Counted from the first letter of the stretch, positions 22,390 to 34,599 are shown. The stretch: DNA of 64,000 nucleotides from Tubiluchus corallicola (GCA_030141605.1 JAQGDQ010000635.1:7501-71500); one strand, 5' to 3'. The notes: a model not told the origin generated them from the sequence alone. A program made the numbers and translations.

Positions 22390-23130
22390 AAACAAGGCTT
22401 AAGTAATTCGTCTCGAAATTTTATATCACTTACATGCTGTCTTACTGCATACGTGGGTTGCGCTAGCAGCAACGCAGTTTAAACATTGTAAATTTAAATG
22501 CCTGCAATGACCGTTAGTCTCGCAGCCGTTTTAACGGCAATTCGCTTGAAACAAGTTTATGTAAGATTGCATAAAGTTTGAAAACATAATCAGAGCATTC
22601 GTAACACACTGTTTAAAGCAAGCAAAAGTTTAAATTACTTTATATTGTCAGTAAGATCAAATAATGTGTTTTGGTGAACCAGTGGTGCACACTTGGATGG
22701 CTGTGCTGTATCTTTTTACCAGTATTTTAAATTATTAAGAATTTCCTTTGCAAATTACATACGTTTTTTAAGCGGGTAGCGTCAAAAAACGAACTAACTA
22801 GGCCTATAATATATTAGCAGGGGTACAAAATGGTTATGTGTAAGGTCACAGCCTTTCATTAGTCAAACAGGCCTATAATAAAGGCTAAACATTCTATACA
22901 GAGAGACTTAATGATATTCCAGTTTGCGCAGACCTATAATGGGACTGATCAGGGACTAAATTTTCTAATATATATAAGGTACTTTGCAATATCTTAGACT
23001 GATAGTCACCTCACATTCAGATAACCTATTTAAAATTGGTGAATTTTATCACTAATCGCCCACAAGGTGAAGAGAAACGAACTCAAAAAATGGCTTTTAA
23101 AAAGCTTTGTAGACCGTTAAGGAATACACA
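22390..23130. other. intergenic, nothing recognised
   Basis: Unique-looking AT-rich sequence with no supported feature. Confidence 0.4.
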
Positions 23131-23133
23131 TTC

Positions 23134-23540
23134 TTTAAAGGATATGAAAGATTCTTCATATCCTACTTTTTGACGTTCCTATACTAATGACAAAGTATTT
23201 CTGTTAATTAAATAATAGGTTTAAAACTTAATTAACGGCAGACGTGCCAAAGTAGTGATGACGTCACAAATGAACATAATTTTCAACAACACAACTATTC
23301 CACGAGCGTGTTGCACGTGTTTGTGAAAGCAAAAATTGAAGTGCAGTGCTACTGTACATTCGCTGTGATTTCCAAATTTAAATTTCAAGTTTACTGCTGT
23401 GCTCTTGCACAGCTCTCGAACGCGTGCACCATGTCACAACTGAACACATCTGAAAACATTTTTTGTGCAATGCATTTCCAAGATGTAGGCGCTAGTGCCC
23501 GTTTAACTAGCGGATGCCGAAATGCAATATAAATGAACGA
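23134..23540 (+). repeat. dispersed repeat family A, copy 2
   Basis: Starts with TTAAAGGATATGAA, an immediate hairpin (AGGATATGAA/TTCATATCCT). It keeps TTAATTAACGGCAGACG, GTGATGACGTCACAA, CACGTGTTTGTGAAAGC and CTAACTAGCGGATG, but ends short. Confidence 0.7.
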
Positions 23541-23869
23541 AAAATTACCATTCTGAGCTCTTGTAAACGTGCTTTCATCAATAAATTATAAATTATAAAT
23601 TATTTGAAAACTTAATAAATGAGAAGTGTATCTTACGAGAATAGGAAATTAGGACTCGATCTACTCTGTAAGTTTGACACTGTTTTAGTTTTAACCACAC
23701 TGTATAGCAGCCACATTCCTCCTTACCTGTACGCTGTCATGTAAATCAAGTCACATCATCACACCAAAAATGTTTCGTTTTTTCTTACTGACTGCCCACT
23801 TCTGTTACTTCCGCAATAAAAGACGATAAGGCAGCCTAACCGTGCATTCAGACCGGCGAGTTTTCTGTC

Positions 23870-24345
23870 GCACATTACTAATTACACAGACTCAACTTTC
23901 ATCTACCCCCGCCCCTGACTCCATAAAACGATTAAAAATGTAAAATTTTAAAAAAAATGTAATGTAATACGTGTTATGTCAGTTTTGTAATGTCAAATGT
24001 ATAGATAGTGGAAATGTAATGAATGAAATTTATGCAATGTAAAGCATGTTTCTGTTAATTGTGTCATGTCAAATGTATATATAGTGTAAAATAGGTCATG
24101 TAAAATGTAATGTGCTTTTGTAATGTTGTTTTGTAAAAATATTTTAATATTGTGTTTGTAAATATGTTCATTTATTGTATATAATTAGGCCTTAGTTTTG
24201 CACTTGAGTTTTTTTTAGTCTGCACTGGACGCATTTGTCTTGAACAGTGTTGTTATTTTAACATTACGTTGAGGATTACTCAATTTTATTATAATGAGTG
24301 AACCATTTTAATGACAAATAAAGAATTAATATATATACATATTCA
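23870..24345 (+). mobile_element. LINE 3' end (family 1)
   Basis: Begins in the last codons of the RT frame (NYTDSTFIYPRP then TGA). The family's 3' untranslated region follows, ending GACAAATAAAGAATTAATATATATAC. Confidence 0.8.
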
Positions 24346-24860
24346 CACTGTTAGTGTGAACTAATTTGCGAGTTATCGCCGGCAAATTATTGCACTCTCT
24401 CGTACAGTTACCGTTGGCCAATTATTGCACTACATCGTACAGTTACCGCTGGCAAATTATTACACTCTCTTGTACAGTTACCGTTACTGTCTAGTGTGAA
24501 CGCCTCGGCGAGTTACTCTCAAAACTTCTTGCGGTAAATAGAGTAGCGAGTATCAACACGCGCTTACTTTTGGTAGGAGAATAACTCGTGGCAAGTTTTG
24601 CTAAACACGCTTGTGAGTAACTCTCGACAGTTCTCACAGCGAATAGAGAACTGAGTGTTAACTCACGCTTACTGTAGGAGAGTAACTCGTAGCAAATTTT
24701 ATTAAACATGCTTTGTGAGTTACTCTCGACAGTTCTCACGGCGAATAGAGAACTGAGTGTTAACTCACGCTTACTGTCGGAGAGTAACTCGTAGCAAGTT
24801 TTGCTAAACACGCTTGCTAGTTACTTGGCGAAAAACCTCTAGTCTAAACGCGCAGCAATA
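24346..24860. repeat. tandem repeats with inverted GAGTTACTCTC motifs
   Basis: First, about three 57-bp units built on TACAGTTACCG.TGGC.AATTATTGCACT (24390-24490). Then three units of about 110-115 bp (24500-24830), each framed by GAGTTACTCTC and, inverted, GAGAGTAACTC. The 106-residue minus frame here is the repeat in translation. Confidence 0.85.
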
Positions 24861-25698
24861 CCGAAAATCACCATTACCAACGCAGCACAAATAATCACTT
24901 GATGTAGCGAAAATTGATGAATTTTTGTCGATTAATTTTGGTCGTGAATCGCCCTATCACGAGCGCATGTTCTTCGAATCACAGGGGGAAGTGAAGCGCC
25001 ATCATTATACAAGCGCGCCAAGATTTCAAAAACTTCATCACAACATTGGATTAGTGTCTCGTTTCTCTTTTGCAATTCAAAATTCGTAAATCGTTTGTGT
25101 GAGATTTTATTTTTATTATTCGCCCAAGGGTTTAAACTGACAGTATGTCTGGAGTCTAGGAATTCTTAGAGGTTCTGTAACTTGTGCACAGAATGTTCTG
25201 TATGTTTGAAAATGCAAAGAGACAAACGCTGCTAATATTCACCACTATACTTCTCTCACATACATTGAAATGTTACGAGTTTTTCTTGTCCTCCCAAAAG
25301 ACCCATAAATGAGTTTTCCTTACATTTTGAACCATGCAGTGCAACATAATTCAGAGCAACGTTGGTTTTGCAGCTAGGAAGAACATATTCAGTCTATCTT
25401 GTATCTTGTATCAGTTCAGTAACGAAAAGCGGCAACTCGCATACTGTTAAAAGAATAACACCAATCTTTTTTCCACCCAGCAGGGCCGAATTATGACCTT
25501 TCGGGGCCCTACGCTTATGAAATTATGGGCACGTCAAACGAAGATACCACCCTCTAACTCACTGCACACGTCTTGGGTTTGTTTTTACTCGTGATATACA
25601 TTAGCGACATTTACACAGCCTAAAATAAACTTATTGCAAATTCTTTAAATAAACTAGAATAGCCATGTTTTGTTTGTCAATCAAAACCGATCTTTTAA

Positions 25699-26134
25699 CC
25701 CTTTCAGTCCCAAATTATTTTTTTATTAAGAAAAAATTTTTTGGCTTGGTATTTTTGTTCCCAACGTATCCTGTGGGATACACAACATTCTTTGTCATAT
25801 GCAAAAAAACAAAGTCCGACTTTTTTAAAAACACAATAAAAGCAAAAATGTGCTTCATTTTGCAACTGCTGATAATTTTTTAAAGTATTTAAGACATTTA
25901 GTATGCACGCTATGCTGATCTGTACAAAGTCGTCTCTAAAGTACTGTACCTTGCTCAGATTTTATGCTATGTAGATTTTCTAGTTTGCCAATTTATCACC
26001 ATTTTAGTCTATTGTTATTGGCTTAAATCAAAATAACTATAAACAGATCAAATAACTGTCAGTTTTAAAATTTTATTAATTTTAAAGGCAGAAAATATTC
26101 TCGTATCCCACGGGATACAACGGGCATGAAAGGG
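25699..26134 (+). mobile_element. piggyBac-like MITE with TTAA on both sides
   Basis: CCCTTTCAGTCCC ... GGGCATGAAAGGG, bracketed by TTAA at 25695-25698 and 26135-26138. It is about 80-90% like 21931-22384 by eye. It is non-coding and inserted in the hAT MITE. Confidence 0.93.
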
Positions 26135-26276
26135 TTAAGAAATGCCACTATTTTATTATTTATGGCAAATGAAATTGGCAATTTTTTCAACACAATCGTA
26201 GTGAAAAAACTGATTCTTTGACAAATGTTAGCAAAGTTTGAAAGACCCTGGGCTACAGTCTATACACACATATAGG

Positions 26277-27580
26277 CAGGGCACTTTATTTATGACTTTA
26301 GTCATAAATTGCATAAATAGCTTATTTAATACTAATTTCAGATTTTATTTATGACTATTTATGACGTGTCAAATTTTGACCAAAAATGCCATCCTGAGCT
26401 AAAAGAAATACATATTTTTAATCAGAATCTTGTATTTTGCCTTTCTTCGTTCTTCATTACATTAAAATGTAATAAAAATGTCTACTTTCATCATTCCAAG
26501 GCCTGAAGTTTCTCGTATTGTTTTGCATGCAGGCATCCCTCCAGACTGAAATCCGTGATCGTGTTTATAATAATTATAGTATCGGTTTTAATTTGTTTAG
26601 GATGACCTATAAAATTACTGCTCATAAAAATCAATCTATTAATTAATTCGTACAGTCACAATTCGTAGCCACAATTAGTACAAGTAAATAATGTATTTTT
26701 TTAAATATCGATTTTAAATTTAATGTTGGAAAATACTATTGGCTATTACATCTTTCTAGGGAACCGTCACGTATGTTTTCTAATTAAAATTGCATTAAGC
26801 AAAATAACTAAACAAGAAAAACAGTTAAATTTTAATGACAATGAAGCAACAAATTCTCCCAAAGATAAAATATGCTCAAATTCTAGCAGACGGCATTATT
26901 CTTATTTCTTGAGGATGAGGCAGTAAGGCACGGGAAACGCTTGCGGCAAACTCGAGCTAAAACCTACACCCAAGCCATTGACTTACGCCGCTTAGGGGTG
27001 AGCATCGAAGTTCGGTTCGATTCGAATTCGAAAGTCACAAATTCGGTTCGATTCGAATTCGCTTTCTGGTAGAGAATGCTCACCCCTAACGCCGTTAGGA
27101 TGAGAAAGGCACTGAAATGAACGTGCAAAGAAAAGAATTAGAAGTGTAGATTTCTGTTATTGTGCAGAGCGTAGGTTTGAGGCGGTAGAACTTTAGGACA
27201 TTAAAATAGGTAAGCTGTCTTTAATTCAAATTTTCGATGGAACGACAACGATTCTGTCGGTGCCTATTTATTTTTTCGCGGTAACGCGCTCATTTACTTT
27301 TTATTATTTAGGTTGCTTCTAGACGAGTTAATGACAGATCAGTTAGACAGTCTCAGTTACTGTGTTAGTCCACCAAACAGTCACGCGCAAGCTTCTTATG
27401 GACTGCCTGTGTGTGAGGGAGAGAGAGAGAGAGACGGTGGAAACAGTTTTCTGTACTGAATTTTTTGTTCCATTCATCGGGAAATAATTCTTTTTCTTTC
27501 GTTATTTATGACAAATTTGAAATCTTATTTATGACTATTTATGACTATTTTGCAAGAAAAGTCATAAATAAAGTGCCCTG
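26277..27580. mobile_element. hAT-like element, 1304 bp, perfect target duplication
   Basis: The inverted ends, CAGGGCACTTTATTTATGAC and three further bases, are identical for 23 bp. Subterminal ATTTATGACTATTTATGAC repeats follow. CATATAGG flanks both sides (26269-26276, 27581-27588). I see no transposase frame, so it is probably non-autonomous. It sits inside the 25481-27602 MITE and itself contains the 96-bp element at 26993. Confidence 0.93.
26993..27088. mobile_element. 96-bp hAT-like mini-element
   Basis: Starts TAGGGGTGAGCAT and ends ATGCTCACCCCTA. The flanks ACGCCGCT and ACGCCGTT match at 7 of 8 positions. The interior is two copies of TTCGGTTCGATTCGAATTCG. It is related to the larger element at 49317-49802. 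Confidence 0.88.
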
Positions 27581-27603
27581 CATATAGGATAATCTGGCCC
27601 TGC

Positions 27604-27939
27604 CACCCAGTATGGTATATGGCGCGCAGCTGCCGCGTCAAGACTCTCTGTTAAATTTTGTTTACATTGCAAATTTATGCTCAGGAAGTTTCGCAAACAG
27701 TTTTAGAATGAGACACCGTAAAGAACACGCGTGTTTATTTGAAGTGGTGAAAGTGTTAAATTACGTCCGTTCATTTAGTCACTACGGATGCGGCAATAAA
27801 CACGCGCTGATTTAAATAAACCGCCATGTTGACATTCTAGCGCCGCTTGCGCTATTTTCTTTTATCATTTTGCTTTAGTTTTAGCTACGATTCGTGTTGG
27901 GAAATATTCAGCAAGCTAGCTATTTCCTTGTTTAAACGA
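27604..27939. other. intergenic, nothing recognised
   Basis: Resumes the sequence interrupted at 25480. No gene seen. Confidence 0.4.
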
Positions 27940-28511
27940 AGACAGGATGATTTAACATACACTATACCATTTTCAAGTCCGATAAAACGTATACATTTTA
28001 ACACAACAAATACTGCAAAAGTTTTTCTGATAGTTAAATAATAGATTAAAAATGTAATTAATGGCGGGCGAGCCCAACTGTTGAAAATTATGTTAGTTTG
28101 TATGTCATCAACCGAAAACTGAACTACAGTGCTGCTGTAAGATATTCAGTGTGTAGTACTAAAACTAGTCAAGTTTTAAGATAAAAATCCAAATTTCAAA
28201 TTTATCGCTGTGCTCACGCATGAAGTGTCGAACGTATGTAGTTCGTCACAAACTGGCACATCTGAACTGAGAGGTATAGCACCTGTTTTTTGTGCAATGC
28301 GTTTCCGAAATGCAGGTGCTAGTGCCCGTCTAACTAGCAAATGGCGAAATGCATGTAACAGCGAAGAACTAGTGGCGCGAACGTGAAATTGCGTTTGTGT
28401 GGTAATAATTCTTTCACGTAAGACGTTTTTGAAAAAAAATAGTATGTTTCTTTTCAATAAAAAATAGATTGTTTTGACCTACAGTTTAAGATTGTGGCCG
28501 GTCTTGCTTTA
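27940..28511 (+). repeat. dispersed repeat family A, copy 3
   Basis: Near full length, from AAACGAAGACAGGATGATTT to GGCCGGTCTTGCTTTAAAGG. It lacks the CATTCCACGAGCG segment. Short frames in it are not genes. Confidence 0.75.
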
Positions 28512-28968
28512 AAGGCCAAGAAAGTATTCTTCATAAATAAGCTAAAATATTCGCGCTGACATTTTGTATCAAATACACACTAACTTATTGCAGTAACGCT
28601 TTACCAATTGGTAAAATGTCGCTGACTCACCCTCCAGGCTGCACCACTAAGTAACCAAAATTTACAAGTATTTTTAATCTTATTGACAAGATACAGTAAT
28701 TTTAAATTTTATTTTGTTAGTGACTTGTGCGCTACGAATGCTCTGATTATTTTTTCAAATTTTACAAAATGTTATCTAAACTTGTTTCAAATGACCTGTC
28801 GTGAAAAAGGCTGCGTCTAATGGTCATCGCGGGAGTTTAAATTTACATGTTTTATACAGCGTTACTGCCGATTGAAGTTCTGCACGCAAAAAGGCAGTAC
28901 GTAAGTGATATAAAATTTCAAAACTAATTTTTAAGCTTTATGTTTATGAAGGGTTCTCTTGCGCTTTA
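28505..28968 (+). repeat. dispersed repeat family B
   Basis: Near-complete copy from AAAGGCCAAGAAAGTATTC to CTCTTGCGCTTTAA. It shares GCGCTACGAATGCTCTGATTA and CTAATGGTCATCGCGG with 61380-62085. Confidence 0.7.
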
Positions 28969-29180
28969 ATCACTTCGGCTACGTAGGCCCTTGTGCTGGT
29001 TTCAACTTCGCGCTGCTGCATATTATAGAGAGAGCGTTGTTTGTCGTTTGCAGCTCGACTCCCACGTAACAGATAGTAAGTGTTGACTTCGCTGGTTGAA
29101 GCCATTCGCTGGTTGAAGCGACGAAGCCAACACTGGCGCTGGTCCAAAAGCGCAGGAAAGAATGTAAACAGGGTTGAAAC
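28965..29180 (-). CDS. short GC-richer frame, possible exon
   Basis: Minus frame of about 67 codons (29147-28944) in a GC-richer patch between repeats. It includes GSRAANDKQRSLYNMQQREVETSTRAYV, which is polar and could be helical. It runs into the family B end at 28968. I see no convincing splice sites and no family. Most likely unique non-coding DNA or an exon remnant. Confidence 0.2.
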
Positions 29181-29269
29181 ACAGAGCAGTCGATTTACAA
29201 CAATGAGATAGTCAGAGCAATCGATTTACAACAATGAGATAGTCAGAGCTGGATTATAGACTAGTACAG

Positions 29270-29480
29270 GCTGCAGTGTAGTACTCCTCAAGCTTGGAGG
29301 GGTTAAAGCTTTGGTAACATTTGGAAAAAAGACGTTTTTTCTTCACAATTATATTGAAATATGTGCTAGTATGATGTGCAATAAATAGTCAAACAGTGCT
29401 ATTTCTTAAAAATATTTCTATTGACAAACAAATGATGGCTATTCTAGTGTATTTATAGAATTTGCAATAAGTTTACTTCA
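29270..29480 (-). repeat. fragment of the CAGGGCC hAT MITE
   Basis: The reverse complement matches the interior of 10150-10469 (GCAAATTCTATAAATACACTAGAATAGCCATCATTTG and the CAAATGTTACCAAAGC part). The ends are lost. Confidence 0.65.
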
Positions 29481-30060
29481 GGCTATGTAAGTAGAGTATA
29501 GGTGACCTTTCCATTTATGGTCTGTATGCATGAATGTGATGTACCTTCCAATAGGAACTTGAATCTCTGGTCACGTGACTCCCAGCTCAATTCTCTCAGT
29601 CATGAAAGTTTCAGTTGATCTAGAGACAGCAATGTTAAAGGACACAAAATTTCTACAGTATCATATTGCTAACTTTTATGACTGTTTGTTCAATTTTGTT
29701 ACTGAAGGGAACATTGTCTACGTTTTACAATAAAACGATTGCAAATTTCTACAGTATGACATGCTGCCAAGGCCCTAGATTGCATCTAGCAAACAGCTTG
29801 CGAGTGACGTACCGTCGAACATTTTCAAATAAAATCAAGGTCTTTTGGTAAATAAGGGTTCCAAAACATCTCCAAAGGGTTCCAGTACAGTACTCCAAAA
29901 TATCAGTGTCCGAAACTCCAAGTACAGTCCTAATTCCAGTGAGGACTACAAAAATATTACCCTGGCATCTGAAAAGTTCTAAAATGTTGCCGCCTAGGGG
30001 CTCTGTGCAGCGCAACATAACCGACATAGTAATATACTAGAAAGGTACTAAACGCCAGAA
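29481..30060. other. intergenic, nothing recognised
   Basis: No feature supported. Confidence 0.4.
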
Positions 30061-30219
30061 ACCCATTTATTGTATATAATTAGACCTTAGTTTTGCACTT
30101 TAGTTTTTTTTAGTATGCACTGGACGCATTTGTCTTGAACAGTGTTGTTATCTTAACATTACGCTGAGGCTTACTCAATTTTATTATAATGAGTGAACCA
30201 TTTTAATGACAAATAAAGA

Positions 30220-30285
<66 letters not shown>

Positions 30286-30290
30286 CTATA
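30061..30290 (+). mobile_element. LINE 3' end (family 1) with (AAT)n tail
   Basis: Same 3' untranslated region as 24180-24340, ending GACAAATAAAGAATTAATA and then about twenty AAT units. The simple-repeat tail replaces a poly(A) tail. Confidence 0.8.
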
Positions 30291-31139
30291 TAAAAAATAC
30301 CAGATATCAAAACCAAAAAACTGCTGTGGGTTTAAGTATATTTATTAAAGGATGTGACAGCTTAAAAATAAAGTTACAGTAGCTTGTGGAACATTAATTT
30401 TCTATAGGAAAAAGCTATAATAAACTTAACTATCCATCTTGGATAATACCATTAATTAGTATGTTTTAAATACAGTACAGATCGTAATCCCTGTATAAAT
30501 GGGTTGTCACTTTGCCGTAAGAAGTGGTCAAATCTCTACTAAAACGCCCCAGGCGAACTTATTGAATACCTACATAGTTTGGGGGTAAAAACATTTGTAT
30601 GAACAGAAAATATAGGTCGACTTTTCTTGCTTTTATAGCACACCAAAGGCGGATCCAGGAATGGGTTGCAACTAATCACATAAATACGTTTAAATCATTC
30701 AAATAATTGCATAAAATTTTCACTACTAATTAAAAAACGAAATGTCCTAATAACGAATCCTAATTTAACGAGTAGACACATTATAAGACTGATCAAGGTA
30801 TAGAAATACCGACAAACACCTTGAACACAGATACAGTCCTCGGAATAAGCATTACATCAAAGGCGGATTCAAGAATTCGAGGGAGAATCCAGACCGTGGG
30901 GGTGTAGCTTGTGCATTGCGGTTTGCGTATAAGTTGCTAAGTATCTAATGCGGTATCCAAGTTGCTTTTGAGTGAGTCATTAGCTGCCGGGCTAGAATCG
31001 GTTTGTACGTCCGGGAAGCATTAATTATTCAAAGCAGAAGCTCAATAGAGCAACATGGGTTACAGTCTACGTATTGTAAGGCATTGTATTAAATCTTTAA
31101 TTACACTTTATAACAGACAAAAGCAAATTGTGGTTCAAG
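30291..31139. other. intergenic with small hAT-like scraps
   Basis: AAAGGCGGATCCAGG (30647) and AAAGGCGGATTCAAG (30859) resemble ends of the 57954-58394 hAT family but are not bounded elements. Nothing else recognised. Confidence 0.35.
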
Positions 31140-31649
31140 CTTAAAAGAAAGGACGAGTCACTTAGCTTGTATGGTTTATCTTACTGCTATTTCTTAGACT
31201 AAACAATATGACAAAGAAATTTGAAAAAAACCGTCTATAAAGTGTAATTTAAATTTACAATTTTCATGCACAATGGCAGCCGTAATTCACTTGAAACTTC
31301 TGACGTAAATGGTTTAATTTTACTGTTATCACTTGAACTTCATAAAATATAACAAAGAAATTTGCAAGAAATGTCTACAAAGCATGAAGTTAATTTATAC
31401 TACCGCAGTATAAAAAATTTCAGGCGCGGTAATAGTCGCCATTCACTTGAAAATCATGACGTAAATGGTGGACTTCGTGACTTTTGCTAAGCGCATCTTC
31501 GCTTCCCATGAGCCTGTGCTGCTTAAGCTAATTCAAACTTTTGTAGCTTACCTAGAAAGTTCATGTAAAATATCACAAAATTAACTCCCTAATTTTACAA
31601 AAAAACTTATACTTCTGACGAAAATTTCGGTGCGCTGTTTTTTTCAGTC
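31140..31649 (+). repeat. dispersed repeat family C
   Basis: Inverted relative to the copy at 13160-13665. The sequence partly duplicates itself (TAACAAAGAAATTTGCAAGAAATG after a related AATATGACAAAGAAATTTG). Confidence 0.6.
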
Positions 31650-32060
31650 GACGAACGACGTCATTGGTGGAAGAATGGAAAGTTATTTTACCCGACGTCA
31701 TTGGTGGAAGAATGGAAAGTTATTTTACACGACGTCATTGGTGGAAGAATGGAAAGTTATTTTACCCGACGTCATTGGTGGAAGAATGGAAAGTTATTTT
31801 ACACGACGTCATTGGTGGAAGAATGGAAAGTTATTTTACACGACGTCATTGGTGGAAGAATGGAAAGTTATTTTACCCGACGTCATTGGTGGAAGAACGG
31901 AAAGTTATTTTACGTGATGTCATTGGTGGAAGAATGGAAAGTTATTTTACCCGACGTCATTGGTGGAAGAATGGAAAGTTATTTTACACGACGTCATTGG
32001 TGGAAGAATGGAATGTTATTTTACCCGACGTCATTGGTGGAAGAACGGAAAGTTACTTTA
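31650..32060 (+). repeat. 37-bp x 11 tandem array, each unit with GACGTCATTGG
   Basis: Unit: GACGTCATTGGTGGAAGAATGG then AAAGTTATTTTAC(C/A)C. Every unit carries GACGTCA (CRE-like, matching 7 of the 8 bases of TGACGTCA) fused to ATTGG (inverted CCAAT box). All three plus frames are open because the unit has no stop in any frame and 37 is not a multiple of 3. Confidence 0.93.
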
Positions 32061-32329
32061 CAAATTACACGAGGCGCTAATCACACTAATCACGCTATGC
32101 AAATGTGGCTACAATGTGGCACGAGTAAAAATATCCAAGACGGGTGCAGGCGAGTTCGAGGGTGGCTCCGTCTGAGGGGGCCAAAAATGTGATTAGTCGA
32201 GGGGCCCCGAAAGGTGTTAATCTGGCTCAACACACAACTAAAAAAACCACTCAGCTCAAACTTTATTAATGATTACGTGCTGCAGGCAATGCAATTTGTA
32301 TTTCAACTACAGTGAGTGAGTTCTTGGAA

Positions 32330-32610
32330 CAAAGCAGACACTGAAATGGCAAATACTCTAGCAGACACTGAAATGGCAAATACGCTAGCAGACACTGAAA
32401 TGGCAAATAGGCTAGTATAATGTACTAATTTGTTCTTAAAAAAGCTAAAATGTCACTTATTGCAGTTGCTGTATTTGCAATATACCTGCTGTACAGTCTC
32501 ACCTTAATGCAACCTAGTTAAGAAATGGTGAACTATAATGTAAGTAAGTAAGTCATTTATTTATCACCTTTTGCACTAAATACAGGACATATAACAACAA
32601 CATAATTTAC
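32330..32610. repeat. short triplicate repeat and LINE-type tail
   Basis: GCAGACACTGAAATGGCAAATA occurs three times at 32334-32408. At 32543-32600, AGTAAGTAAGTCATTTATTTATCACC is the inverse of a LINE 3' end like those at 35495 and 51660. Confidence 0.6.
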
Positions 32611-33734
32611 TATGAGGGTATTAGGACTGATATGACAATATATTTTACAAACTGTATAAAAAAGATTAAGCAGCTTATGACCAATAATAGACCTCCACAA
32701 AATGTGCCTAAAAGCCTACACTATTATATAAGTTAACTTATAAAATAGCAACAAACAGCAAAACTCAGAAAAAGCAGTTCAGTGTTCCGTGGAGGCAATG
32801 GATGCACCTAAATCTTTTAAACAAGTACTTGCATCTGGCTTTTAATATTGTTAAACTATAACACAGTGACGCAGTGTTTAAATAAAACGTGAAAATATGC
32901 CTCGCTTACGTCACATGTTTACTGTTTATCCACATCACAAAACTGTTACTATGCATATCTTACTTCATCTAACGCCGATATAAAAAAAATCCTCAAGACG
33001 TAACTTCTTGCTAAGACGTTAATTACAGCCGTGTCAGCAACATTAAACCGAAAGTAATTGACGAATTCCACATTCCGATGACGCACCGCAAATCAGCATT
33101 TCAAGTGATAGCGGTGTTGTTTACCAAGACATGACTGGTATCACCAAACCTCCAGAAAATTCGAGAAGGCTCAGCGAAGGAATGGACACTAATTATTACC
33201 GAGTTCCAGACATGGTTAGACTAAGAAGCCATGTGTGAACTGGCACTTGAAATCTTAGAAACCCGCAAGCCTGGTTTGTGCTAACTGGCTTCGTGCTGCC
33301 TGGCGAGACGATTTCGGTCGGATTAGTTATATTTCAGGTACCCCGGTCACGAAGCCACTTGATTTACAAATGTGGTTACTGGTCAAGATTTTACTAGCCC
33401 GAAATGCAAGGATCATGGTTGAAAACGGGTGCCTGTCACAGTGTAAACACTATTCATGCCAGCTAAACCCAATGTGGCCCGCAACAAAATTTAATAAAAG
33501 AGTTATTCGTTAACAAATAAACAAAATTATTACATTTGTCACAATTGTACACAAAATTATTACATTTGTCACAATTGTACATATGTAAATTATTACACAC
33601 ATGCAAAGTACATTGTACTACTAATTTATTAAAGCGATGTGCAGCTGCTACTCCCTACAATTTTACACTGCTTATACCGCAATCTGTGCAGAACTGAGTT
33701 ACGTGACAGCAAAGCCTACTATACATAAAATATC
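32611..33734. other. intergenic, nothing firm
   Basis: A 32-bp unit (ACACAAAATTATTACATTTGTCACAATTGT) occurs twice at about 33520-33580. No gene. Confidence 0.35.
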
Positions 33735-34170
33735 ACTACTCAATTAGCACGTAAACATTACTCAACTTGCACAAAAACCATTACTCCACTTGCACGTAGA
33801 ATATTACTCAATTTGTATGTAAACTTTACTCAATTTGCACGTGAACATTACTCAACTTGCACGTAAACATTACTCAACATGCATGTAAAACATTACTCCT
33901 GTAGCACGTAAACATTACTCAACTTGCACAAAAACCATTACTCCACTTGCACGTAGAATATTACTCAATTTGTATGTAAACTTTACTCAACTTGCACGTA
34001 AAACATTACTCCAACTTGCACAAAAACCATTATTCCAGTTGCACGTAGAATATTACTCAATTTGCACGTAAACTTTACTCAACTTGCACGTAAAACATTA
34101 CTCCACTTGCACATAAAACATTACTCAATTTGAACATATCATTATTACTCCGCTTGCGCATAAACAGTCT
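33735..34170 (+). repeat. 21-24-bp minisatellite
   Basis: About twenty diverged units of CTTGCACGTAAACATTACTCAA. A block of three or four units, including GTAGAATATTACTCAATTTG, is itself repeated near 33800, 33950 and 34045. Confidence 0.9.
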
Positions 34171-34599
34171 TACATTACCACTTTGAATTTTTTCTCTTAT
34201 TTCACAGACTAACGTTAAAATGAGTGCTGAGTACTAACTGCTTGCCAAACTGCGACCTACTTTAATGTTAAAGTCGTCCATTATGTACAAAAAGATACTG
34301 CAGCTAAATTCACCAAGAACGTGCTAAATAACTATCCTTACCGTAAGTCACAATCACACCTCATAGCGCATACTTCTTGCTGTACAAGTATCAACTTCCT
34401 GCTTTGACAACATTCAAAACGTCTATCACAAGTGACTAAACTATTGAGTATACCAGCTACGTCAAACTACAGGTACACGTGTGATCAATGGCTCTCATCC
34501 AATGTAATTAAACATCTTAATCGTAACCTACATTCACAGATCTGAAGGGAATCGTTTACACACTCAAACGTTGTTATAAGAATACATAACGGCGCATTG

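Larger units (their letters stand above)
25481..27602 (+). mobile_element. hAT-type MITE, host of a nested insertion cluster
   Basis: Ends are CAGGGCCGAATTATGACC and, inverted, CAGGGCCAGATTATCC. The flanks are identical 8-bp copies of CCACCCAG (25473-25480, 27603-27610). Without its insertions it is only about 380 bp and matches 10150-10469. Confidence 0.92.

Noticed and set aside
28176-28457. 93-codon minus frame with a protein-like start
   Set aside because: Lies wholly in dispersed repeat family A; other copies of the same region have stops and indels.
31630-32192. Overlapping frames in all three plus frames with VEEWKVILPDVIGGRMESYF repeats
   Set aside because: The 37-bp unit has no stop in any frame, so every frame is open; this is not a protein family.
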